NCBI GenBank assembly: GCA_050742255.1
Contig: JBOGHU010000107.1
Span: 1-27,687, forward strand
Direction of reading: 5' to 3'
Origin: JBOGHU01 sp050742255
GTDB lineage: Bacteria; Actinomycetota; Acidimicrobiia; Acidimicrobiales; CADCSY01
Length of the DNA stretch: 27,687 nt
Below are positions 21,785-27,687 of the stretch, piece by piece (the stretch's first letter is position 1; every line of letters begins with the position of its first letter). The position numbers and the translations under genes were made by a program. Under the pieces are notes generated by a model. It searched no databases. It saw only the letters and a list, made by a program, of their open reading frames with translations, and was not told the DNA's origin.

Positions 21785-22999
21785 TCAGGTGGGATCGAGG
21801 CGGAGGAGCGGGCCGGCCAGGGAGAGCACGTAGAGCTCTCCGGCGACGTCCTGGCCGAAGGAGACCAGGGTGCCGGGGTCCACTCCCACCCCCAGGGAGC
21901 GCTGGGCGGTGACCCGAGCGCCCTCCACCACCAGGGCCTCGACGGTGGCGTCCGCCAGGTCGCCGAAGACGTAGGCGCCCTGGAGCCCGGGGATCCGCCC
22001 ACCCCGGTAGACGAAGCCTCCGATCACCGAGCCGCCGCTGCGGTTGGGGTACTCGAAGACGGGGCCGACCGCGTCAGGGGGCGGCGAGCCCGCGAACGGC
22101 CGGGAGCCCTCCAGGAGGTTCCAGCCCAGGTTGGCGCCGGCGATGGCGCCGGCCCGCAGCAGGTCGACCTCCTCCACCTCGTTCTGGCCCACGTCGCCGA
22201 TCCACAGGTCGCCCGTGGCCCGGTCGAAGGAGAAGCGCCAGGGGTTGCGGAGCCCGTAGACGAAGACCTCGCCCCGTCCGCCACCCCCTGCGAAGGGGTT
22301 GTCGGCGGGGATGGCGTAGGGGTCGCCCCCCCGGGAGCGGGGATCGATCCGCAGGATCGACCCGAGCAGGGTGGAGGGGTCCTGGCCGTTGCCCCCGGGG
22401 TCGCCGGCCGAGCCACCGTCGCCGAGGCCGTAGTAGAGGAGCCCGTCGGGACCGAAGGCGACGTGGCCGCCGTTGTGGTTCGAGAAGGGCTGGTCCACGC
22501 CCACCACGGTGCGCCGGGAGGCGAGGTCGATGTCGGCGGCGGCCGGGCCCAGGGCGTACTCGTCGAGGCGGCTGTCGCCCACGTTGTCGGTGTAGCTCAC
22601 GTAGAGCCGCCCGCCGTCGGGCGAGAAGGCCAGCCCCAGCAGGCCCCGCTCGCCGTCGGTCGTGGTCTGGTCGGAGATGTCCAGCAGGGGCCGGGGTGCC
22701 ACCTGCCCGTCGGCGATGACCCGGACGCGACCGGCCCGCTCGGCCACGTAGAGGGGGTCGTGGCCAGGCCGGGTGGCCAGGGCCACCGGGGCGTCGAGAT
22801 CGGCCACCTGGGTGAGGCGGACCCGCACCGACTGGAGCGACCCGGGGGTGGCGGTGGCCGGGGGAGCCGTGGCGCCGGTGGTGGGGGCGGGGACGCCTGA
22901 GGACGGCTGGGGCGTGGTGGGCGCCTGGTCACCTCCACCGCAGGTGCTCAGGACCACGGTGGCGGCGACTAGGGCCAGGCTGACACGGGGGCGGGGCAC
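21785..22999 (-). CDS. PQQ-dependent sugar dehydrogenase-like lipoprotein (GSDH/YliI type)
   Basis: Predicted extracytoplasmic six-bladed beta-propeller that oxidises aldose sugars with PQQ. From the GTG at 22999 it has a short basic start, a hydrophobic stretch and a lipobox ending VLSTC (lipidated C20), then a Thr/Pro-rich linker (about 25-60). The propeller follows, with APVALATRPG, DGERGLLGLAFSPDGG, the catalytic-type FSNHNGGHVAFGPDG, YYGLGDGGSAGDPGGNGQ, GLRNPWRFSFD and WIGDVGQNEVEEVD, all hallmarks of soluble aldose sugar dehydrogenases. It is 404 aa, a normal length. A GATGAT hexamer lies 6 nt before the GTG, so the start is probably leaderless; the frame continues upstream to 23326 but would overlap gtrA. 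No PQQ synthesis genes are present, so the cofactor source is unknown. Confidence 0.88.
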   Translation of the reverse strand: MPRPRVSLALVAATVVLSTCGGGDQAPTTPQPSSGVPAPTTGATAPPATATPGSLQSVRVRLTQVADLDAPVALATRPGHDPLYVAERAGRVRVIADGQVAPRPLLDISDQTTTDGERGLLGLAFSPDGGRLYVSYTDNVGDSRLDEYALGPAAADIDLASRRTVVGVDQPFSNHNGGHVAFGPDGLLYYGLGDGGSAGDPGGNGQDPSTLLGSILRIDPRSRGGDPYAIPADNPFAGGGGRGEVFVYGLRNPWRFSFDRATGDLWIGDVGQNEVEEVDLLRAGAIAGANLGWNLLEGSRPFAGSPPPDAVGPVFEYPNRSGGSVIGGFVYRGGRIPGLQGAYVFGDLADATVEALVVEGARVTAQRSLGVGVDPGTLVSFGQDVAGELYVLSLAGPLLRLDPT

Positions 23000-23005
23000 C
23001 CGGCG

Positions 23006-23011
23006 ATCATC
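23006..23011 (-). promoter_or_regulatory. -10-like box (GATGAT, minus strand) of the sugar dehydrogenase gene
   Basis: GATGAT, 6 nt, then GTG at 22999. The first base deviates from TANNNT. Confidence 0.35.
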
Positions 23012-23162
23012 GCGTGCCGGCGGCGTCGGCGGGCGGCGTCGAGGCGGCCTTGACACGGCCGCGTCGGGCGCGGGGGCGGTGATCGCCAGGGCCTGGCCCA
23101 TGGCCGGCGCAGCGCACACGAACGACGGGGCTCCCGGGTCGGCGCCCGGCCGTCTCCACCGG

Positions 23163-23168
23163 TACGAT
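23163..23168 (+). promoter_or_regulatory. -10 box (TACGAT) of gtrA
   Basis: TACGAT, 6 nt (CCCCGG), then the GTG start at 23175. Classic leaderless geometry. Confidence 0.5.
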
Positions 23169-23174
23169 CCCCGG

Positions 23175-23660
23175 GTGCCCCTGGCTGACCTGGTCGCCGC
23201 CGCCCGGGAGCGGCTCGACTGCAAGCCGGTGCGGTACTCGATCGTCTCGGCGGTGGCGGTGGTGGTCACCCAGGTGGTGCTGATCACCACCAACGGGGCG
23301 CTGGGGTGGCCCGCGGTCGTGGCCAACCTGGCCGCCGTGTCGGCCGGCTGCGTCCCCTCCTACACCCTGAACCGCTACTGGGTGTGGGGGAAGCGGGGCC
23401 CCAACCACCTGTGGCGGGAGGTCGTGCCCTTCTGGGTCCTGGCCCTCCTGGGCCTGGCCGTGTCCACCCTGCTGGTCTGGTTGGCCGACCGCTGGTGGGA
23501 CTCCACGGTGCTGGTGAGCGCGGCCAACCTCACCGCCTTCGGGGCGCTGTGGGTGGCCAAGTACCTGCTCCTCGACTCGCTGCTGTTCCGGATCGTCGCC
23601 GAGGAGGGGCCGGGGCGCGCTAGCGTGGCTCCCACCGACGCGGGAGCCCGACTGGGCTGA
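23175..23660 (+). CDS. GtrA-family membrane protein
   Basis: Small integral membrane protein of the GtrA type, proposed to help move lipid-linked sugars across the membrane or to assist polyprenyl-phosphate glycosyltransferases. From the GTG at 23175 it is 161 aa with four membrane segments: YSIVSAVAVVVTQVVLI, VVANLAAVSAGCVPSYTLNR, FWVLALLGLAVSTLLVWLA and LTAFGALWVAKYLLLDSLLF. NRYWVWG after helix 2 and KYLLLD near the end are family features. The start is set by the -10 box 6 nt upstream. Its last 27 nt and its stop codon lie inside the TPP aptamer of thiC. A link to the glycan-type genes further right is possible but not shown. Confidence 0.87.
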   Translation: MPLADLVAAARERLDCKPVRYSIVSAVAVVVTQVVLITTNGALGWPAVVANLAAVSAGCVPSYTLNRYWVWGKRGPNHLWREVVPFWVLALLGLAVSTLLVWLADRWWDSTVLVSAANLTAFGALWVAKYLLLDSLLFRIVAEEGPGRASVAPTDAGARLG

Positions 23661-23717
23661 GAGGGCGAAGGGACGCCGACCGCCAGAACCTGCTCCGGGT
23701 CATGCCGGCGAAGGGAG
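23629..23717 (+). promoter_or_regulatory. TPP riboswitch (THI element) controlling thiC
   Basis: Matches the thiamine pyrophosphate aptamer. P3 is GCCC-GACT-GGGC, then the invariant CTGAGA (23657-23662). An optional hairpin GGCG/CGCC follows, and P2 pairs GCGG (23640-23643) with CCGC (23680-23683). The 3' half has AGAACCTG, then P5 CCGG/CCGG around GTCATG, and GCGAAGGGA. CTCCC (23629-23633) can pair with GGGAG (23713-23717) as P1. The thiC Shine-Dalgarno AGGGAG starts directly after, so TPP binding could block ribosome entry, a translational mode (inference). The gtrA stop codon TGA is the TGA of the CTGAGA core. Confidence 0.93.
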
Positions 23718-23727
23718 AGGGAGAACC

Positions 23728-25068
23728 ATGGCAAGCACCGACGGGGTGGCCGGTACCCAGCGCACCGCCGCCCGTGAGGGCCAGGTCACCCCGGCCATGA
23801 CCCGGGTGGCGGAGCGGGAGGGCCTCGATCCGGAGGTCGTCCGGTCCGAGGTGGCACGGGGCCGCCTGGTCATCCCCGCCAACGTCCACCACCTGGGTGG
23901 CCGGCTCGACCCGATGGGCATCGGGACGGTGGCCACGGTGAAGGTCAACGCCAACATCGGGTCCTCCCCGGGGGTGTCGGGGGTGGCCGGCGAGGTGGAG
24001 AAGCTTGCGGTCGCCGAGCGTCACGGCGCCGACACGGTGATGGACCTCTCCACCGGCCGCGACGTCGACCGGACCCGGCAGGCCATCGTCGACGCCGCCA
24101 CCGTGCCCATCGGCACGGTCCCCGTCTACCAGGCCATCACCCGGGCGCCGTCGATCGAGGAGCTCACCATCGACCACCTGCTGGCCGAGATCGAGCACCA
24201 GGCGGCCCAGGGCGTCGACTACATGACCGTCCACGCCGGCATCCGCCTCGAGCACCTCCCCCTCTGCCAGCACCGGATCACCGGCATCGTCAGCCGGGGC
24301 GGGGGGATCCTCGCCCGCTGGATGGTGTCCAACCGGGCCGAGAACCCCCTCTACACCCACTTCGACGAGGTGTGCGAGGTCCTGGCCCGCCACGACGTGA
24401 CCGTGTCGCTCGGGGACTCCCTGCGCCCGGGCTGTCTGGCCGACGCGTCGGACGCCGCCCAGTTCGCCGAGCTACGGACCCTGGGCGAGCTCACCGAGCG
24501 GGCCTGGGGCCACGACGTCCAGGTGATGGTGGAGGGGCCCGGGCACGTGCCCATGGACCAGATCGAGGAGAACGTGGCCAAGCAGCAGGCCTGGTGCCAC
24601 CAGGCGCCCTTCTACACCCTCGGCCCGCTCGTCATCGACGTGGCACCCGGCCACGACCACATCTCCTCGGCCATCGGCGCGGCCATGATCGGCTGGCACG
24701 GCGCCTCCATGCTCTGCTACGTCACCCCCAAGGAGCACCTGGGGCTGCCCACCGCCGCCGACGTGCGCCAGGGGCTGGTCGCCTACAAGATCGCCGCCCA
24801 CGCCGCCGACGTGGCCCGCCGCCGCCCTGGGGCCCGGGACTGGGACGACGAGCTCAGCCGGGCCCGCTACGCCTTCGACTGGAACCGCCAGTTCGAGCTG
24901 GCCCTCGATCCCGAGACGGCCCGGGCCTACCACGACGAGACGCTGCCGCACGACTACTACAAGTCGGCCGAGTTCTGCACCATGTGCGGCCCCAAGTGGT
25001 GCCCCATGCACAACTTCCGGGACGTCGACTGGGACGAGATCGCCCGGGTCGCCGCCGCCCAGGCGTGA
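23728..25068 (+). CDS. thiC: Phosphomethylpyrimidine synthase (HMP-P synthase)
   Basis: Radical-SAM enzyme that rearranges aminoimidazole ribotide to the pyrimidine moiety of thiamine. The 446-aa protein is the short ThiC form, lacking the roughly 150-residue N-terminal domain of enteric enzymes. Visible blocks are VNANIGSS, ADTVMDLSTG, YMTVHAGI, SRGGGILARWM, LGDSLRPGC, MVEGPGHVPMDQI and PGHDHISSAIGAAM. The C-terminal cluster motif C417-x2-C420-x4-C425 is complete in FCTMCGPKWCPM. The ATG has AGGGAG 5 nt upstream, directly after the TPP aptamer. No other thi gene is present. The gene to the right starts 55 nt downstream and is unrelated in function. Confidence 0.97.
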   Translation: MASTDGVAGTQRTAAREGQVTPAMTRVAEREGLDPEVVRSEVARGRLVIPANVHHLGGRLDPMGIGTVATVKVNANIGSSPGVSGVAGEVEKLAVAERHGADTVMDLSTGRDVDRTRQAIVDAATVPIGTVPVYQAITRAPSIEELTIDHLLAEIEHQAAQGVDYMTVHAGIRLEHLPLCQHRITGIVSRGGGILARWMVSNRAENPLYTHFDEVCEVLARHDVTVSLGDSLRPGCLADASDAAQFAELRTLGELTERAWGHDVQVMVEGPGHVPMDQIEENVAKQQAWCHQAPFYTLGPLVIDVAPGHDHISSAIGAAMIGWHGASMLCYVTPKEHLGLPTAADVRQGLVAYKIAAHAADVARRRPGARDWDDELSRARYAFDWNRQFELALDPETARAYHDETLPHDYYKSAEFCTMCGPKWCPMHNFRDVDWDEIARVAAAQA

Positions 25069-25123
25069 GCCGCGCCGTCCCCCCCGGCGAGCCGCGCCGG
25101 GCCGAGGGCGACGCCGAGGGGGG

Positions 25124-25758
25124 ATGGAGCCGGCGCTGCGGGAGGCGGCGGAGGCGACGCCGGGGTTCATGCCCCCCGAGGAGGGCCTGGCCCTGTACCG
25201 GGCGGGGCTGGACGCCGGCAGGTCGCTGCCGGGCGCGCCGCTCGTCGAGATCGGGAGCTACTGCGGGAGGTCGACCATCTACCTGGGCGCCGCCGCCCGC
25301 CGCCACGAGTCCGTGGTCTTCGCCGTCGACCACCACCGGGGCTCGGAGGAGAACCAGCCCGGCTGGCCCCACCACGACCCGTCCCTCCTCGACCCGGTCA
25401 CCGCCGGCCTGGACACCCTGCCCACGTTCCGCCACGCCATCTGGTCGGCGGGGCTGGAAGGGACGGTGGTGGCGGTGGTGGGGACTCGGTCACCGTGGCT
25501 GCGCACTGGTCGACCCCCTGCGCGCTGGTGCTCATCGACGGCGGCCACGGTCCCGCCCCGGCCCATGCCGACTACGACGCCTGGGCGCCGCGGGTGGCAC
25601 CGGGGGGCCTGCTGGCCATCCACGACGTCTTCCCCGACCCCTCCGAGGGGGGCCGGCCGCCCTACGAGGTCTACCGGCAGGCCCTCGAGGACGGCTTCGA
25701 GGAGAGGGACGCGACCGGCTCGTTGCAGGTCATCCGCCGACCGGCCCCCCCGAGCTGA
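25124..25758 (+). pseudogene. Class I SAM methyltransferase (Methyltransf_24 type), frameshifted
   Basis: Rossmann-fold methyltransferase. Motif I is LVEIGSYCGRSTIYLG and motif II is VVFAVDHHRGSE, both in the first frame up to GTVVAVVG. The downstream half, ALVLIDGGHGPAPAHADYDAW, APGGLLAIHDVF and PPYEVYRQAL, lies in another frame. Adding one G to the GGGG at 25480-25483 joins the halves as VVGDSVTVAAHWSTP and gives a 211-aa protein of normal family length. As read, the frame runs on through unrelated sequence to 25849. The start ATG sits right after a G-run (GAGGGGGG). It converges on the glycan-type genes and probably belongs with them. The missing base may be real or a sequence error; two neighbours show the same type of defect. 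Confidence 0.75.
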
Positions 25759-25766
25759 CACCCCGC

Positions 25767-25792
25767 CCGGCGCTCCCCTGTCGGGAAGCCGG
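25767..25792. terminator. Inverted repeat between the two convergent frameshifted genes
   Basis: CCGGC (25767-25771) pairs with GCCGG (25788-25792), with an inner TCCC/GGGA stem. It lies exactly between the methyltransferase stop (25758) and the opposing stop (25793), so a shared terminator is likely. Confidence 0.5.
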
Positions 25793-26886
25793 TCACCTCC
25801 GACCTCGCCGGGCCGGGACCGGCCGGAGCCGGGTGGACCGCGGCGGTGAGCCCAGGCGAGGTGGGCGGGGGAGGAAGGCGGGGTCGGCGAAGAGCCCGGC
25901 GGGGGTGGCACCGGAGAGGGCGTCGGCGGCCAGCACCACCGCGGCGGCGCTGTAGGTCGTTCGCTCCCGGCGGGGAAGAGGACCCCCTCGGGCAGGACCA
26001 CGCCGGTGTGGTAGGCGCCGTCGGGGGCTCGCAGGCCCTGGGCCCAGCCGAACAGGTCCCGGGCCCGCCCCTCCTCGCCGGCGGCCAGGTGGGCCAGGGC
26101 GCACTCGCAGGTCTCGGCCGCGGTCACCCACGGCCGGTCCGACACGCAGCGGGTGCCCCGGCCCTCGATGACGAAGCGGTCCCGTCCCCCCGCCAGGCGG
26201 GCCCGGCCGGCGGTGCCGGTGACCACCCCGGCCAGGACCGGGTAGTACCAATCCATCGCCCACCGGTCCCGGGGGGCGAAGGCTCCGGGCACCCAGGTGA
26301 CCGCCCGGGCCAGGGCGGCCGCCGCCAGCTCCCACCCGGGGCGGGACCGCCCCAGCCGGGTGGCCACGGCGAGGGCGGCCCTCAGGCTGTGGCAGACCGA
26401 GGACGACCCGGCGAGGAGGGCGTGGGGCCACGGCGATCCGTCGGCCCCACGGGCCCAGCGGACCTCGCCCCGAGGGGTCTGCAGGTCGAGCACGAAGCCC
26501 ACCGCCGCGTCCACCACCGGCCACATCGCCTCCAGGAACCCCACGTCGGAGGTGACCAGGAAGTGGTGCCAGGTCCCGGTGGCGACGTAGGCGGAGAAGT
26601 TGGCGTCGAGCCCGGCGTCGTCCACCCGGCCGTCCCGGTAGGAGCGGCACCACGCCCCGTCGGGGCGTTGGTGGTCGGCCAGCCACCGGTAGGCCCGCGC
26701 CGCCTCGGCCCACCGGCCACCGATGGTGAGGGCCATGGCCGACTCCACGTGGTTCCACGGGTCGGCCGGACCGTCCGGGTACAGGGGGACCAGGCCCGAG
26801 GGGAGCTGGGTGGCGACGATGGCCTCGACGGTGGCGGCGACCTCGGCCTCGGTGAGCACGTCGGTGACCGCCGGTGCCGACCTCAT
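25793..26886 (-). pseudogene. (Alpha/alpha)6-barrel prenyltransferase-like protein, frameshifted
   Basis: Looks like a helical (alpha/alpha)6 toroid protein of the kind often annotated prenyltransferase or glycosidase-like: repeated helical segments with WNHVESAMALTIGGRW, RWLADHQRPDGAWCRSYRDG, DANFSAYVATGTWHHFLVT, DRWAMDWYYPVLAG and DGAYHTGVVLPEG. I cannot assign a reaction. The frame is correct to VLFPAG, then shifts; TTYSAAAVVLAADALSGATP continues in another frame. One extra G in the run at 25966-25968 (CCC on the plus strand) restores PAGERTTYSAAAVV and a 364-aa protein ending at 25793. The start ATG overlaps the stop of the upstream methyltransferase (ATGA), so the two were translationally coupled. 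The uncorrected frame stays open by chance far past the real end. Confidence 0.7.
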
Positions 26887-27601
26887 GGCGTGGGGACCGC
26901 CTCGGGATGCGGCTTGCGGGCGTAGACCACCAGGCTCTTGCCCAGCACCGGTCGCAGCACGGCGTCGGCGACCCGGGTGGGCAGGGGCCGGGCCAGGAGG
27001 TCCCAGACCAGGAAGCGATGGTAGGCCCGGACCAGGGGGTGGCCGGCGTCGGCGGGGCCCACGGCGCAGCGCAGCCACCAGTACGGGCTGTGGAGGGCGT
27101 GGGCCCGGTGGGCGGCGCCGGGCCGGAGCCCGGCCCCCCGCAGGCACCGCCGCAGCCCCACCTCGGTGTAGATGCGCACGTGCCCGCCGGGCACGGCGGG
27201 GGCGTGGTAGGCGTCGGAGAGCGCCCAGCACACCCGCTCGGGCAGCCAGGAGGGCACGGTCACCGCCAGGGTCCCCCCGGTCGCAGCACCCGGGCCAGCT
27301 CGGCGGCGGCGGCGGCGTCGTCGGGCAGGTGCTCGAGCACCTCGGCGGCCACGATCCGGTCGAAGGCGCCGTCGGCGAAGGGCAGGTGGAGGGCGTCACC
27401 GCGTACCACCGAGACCCCGCCCGGCCCCACCGCCCCCACCCCCCGGCGGGTGGCGGCCAGGGACGCCGGGTCCCGGTCCATGGCGACCACCCGCCCACCC
27501 TCTCGGGCGCCGGCCACGGCGTGGCGGCCCCCGCCGCACCCCAGGTCGAGGAGCCGGTCGCCGGGGCGGAGGCCCAACCGGCGCAGGCGGGCGGTCAGCA
27601 C
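26883..27601 (-). pseudogene. Class I SAM methyltransferase (Methyltransf_11 type), frameshifted
   Basis: SAM-dependent methyltransferase, substrate unknown. The N-terminal half has motif I LLDLGCGGGRHAVAG, VVAMDRDP, GDALHLPFADGAFDRIVAAE and VLEHLPDD, ending VLRPGG. The C-terminal half, VTVPSWLPERVCWALSDAYH to GKSLVVYARKP, is in a different frame. Adding one G to the six-G run (CCCCCC at 27273-27278, plus strand) joins them as VLRPGGTLAVTVPSW and gives 239 aa, a typical length. The GTG start (27601) overlaps the stop of the upstream glycosyltransferase gene (GTGCTGA), and its stop overlaps the ATG of the next gene, so the three genes form a tight operon. Methylation of a sugar or lipid in the same glycan pathway is inference. 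Confidence 0.75.
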
Positions 27602-27687
27602 CGGCCGGCGGCAACCGGCTCGATGACCGCCCGGTAGTGCTCGACGGTGGCCTCGGCCGCGGCCCGCCAGCCGGCCCTGGCCTCGGC
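27595..27687 (-). CDS. C-terminal end of a probable glycosyltransferase (partial)
   Basis: On the minus strand the window edge is in an open frame encoding 30 residues, AEARAGWRAAAEATVEHYRAV and a short tail ending GRC, with TGA at 27597-27595. The W-x-x-A-A-E-x-T-V-x-x-Y pattern is common at the C-terminus of family 4 glycosyltransferases (helix after the GT-B fold), but the fragment is too short for a firm call. Its stop overlaps the methyltransferase start, implying co-transcription with the two following genes. Confidence 0.45.
   Translation of the reverse strand, partial: AEARAGWRAAAEATVEHYRAVIEPVAAGRC

Noticed and set aside
23000..23326. Upstream extension of the sugar dehydrogenase lipoprotein
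   Set aside because: It would bury the lipoprotein signal inside a 109-residue basic leader and run antisense through gtrA; the GTG at 22999 gives a normal signal peptide.
25279..27498. A 739-codon open frame on the minus strand spanning three genes
   Set aside because: It is a chance result of high GC and of the frameshifts. Only its middle part (from the ATG at 26886 to about 25970) is real; the rest reads as low-complexity Pro/Arg/Gly sequence over genes better explained in other frames.

Overview
The window is about 27.7 kb of very GC-rich, densely coding DNA. It looks like a chromosomal segment of a high-GC actinobacterium. The CrgA-TrpG-PknB(PASTA) neighbourhood (crgA and pknB genes flanking trpG, as in mycobacteria), a GlnR-like nitrogen operator before amt-glnB-glnD, Tat and lipoprotein exports, and many TANNNT -10 boxes 6-9 nt before start codons (leaderless mRNAs) all fit. 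An Acidimicrobiia-like lineage is my guess, but it is not proven from the sequence. I see no rRNA, tRNA, insertion sequence, phage gene or CRISPR array.

Layout. (1) 2-9856: a ribosome/RNA housekeeping block, with the 3' part of RNase E/G, a Tat-exported peptidoglycan amidase, rplU-rpmA, dgt on the minus strand diverging from obgE, then proB. A LysM/transglycosylase gene and a fabF gene lie between proB and proA. (2) 9861-14406: nitrogen sensing, with a GlnR-like operator, amt, a small Cys-rich gene on the minus strand, glnB (P-II) and glnD. The glnB-glnD junction carries seven tandem 27/30-bp units, each a perfect hairpin with an ATG in its loop. (3) 14444-18417: a possible small leaderless ORF, a NUDIX hydrolase, the PASTA kinase pknB, trpG/pabA (minus), crgA, and a membrane zinc-ribbon protein (minus). 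(4) 18467-22999: a thiolase lacking two of its catalytic residues (minus), an FtsH-like AAA protease with a shortened N-terminus, and a PQQ-type sugar dehydrogenase lipoprotein (minus). (5) 23175-25068: gtrA, whose stop codon lies inside the core of a TPP riboswitch, followed by thiC. (6) 25124-27687: a probable glycan-modification cluster of two methyltransferases, an (alpha/alpha)6-type protein and the tail of a glycosyltransferase. Three genes here are each broken by a single missing G in a G-run.

How it works together. The first block couples translation and RNA decay with proline synthesis and envelope growth. In the nitrogen block, ammonium transport (Amt) is gated by P-II, which GlnD modifies. 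The PknB-CrgA block ties growth signalling to septation. The TPP riboswitch makes thiC respond to thiamine pyrophosphate. Most convergent gene pairs are separated by short GC-rich inverted repeats that could act as shared terminators.
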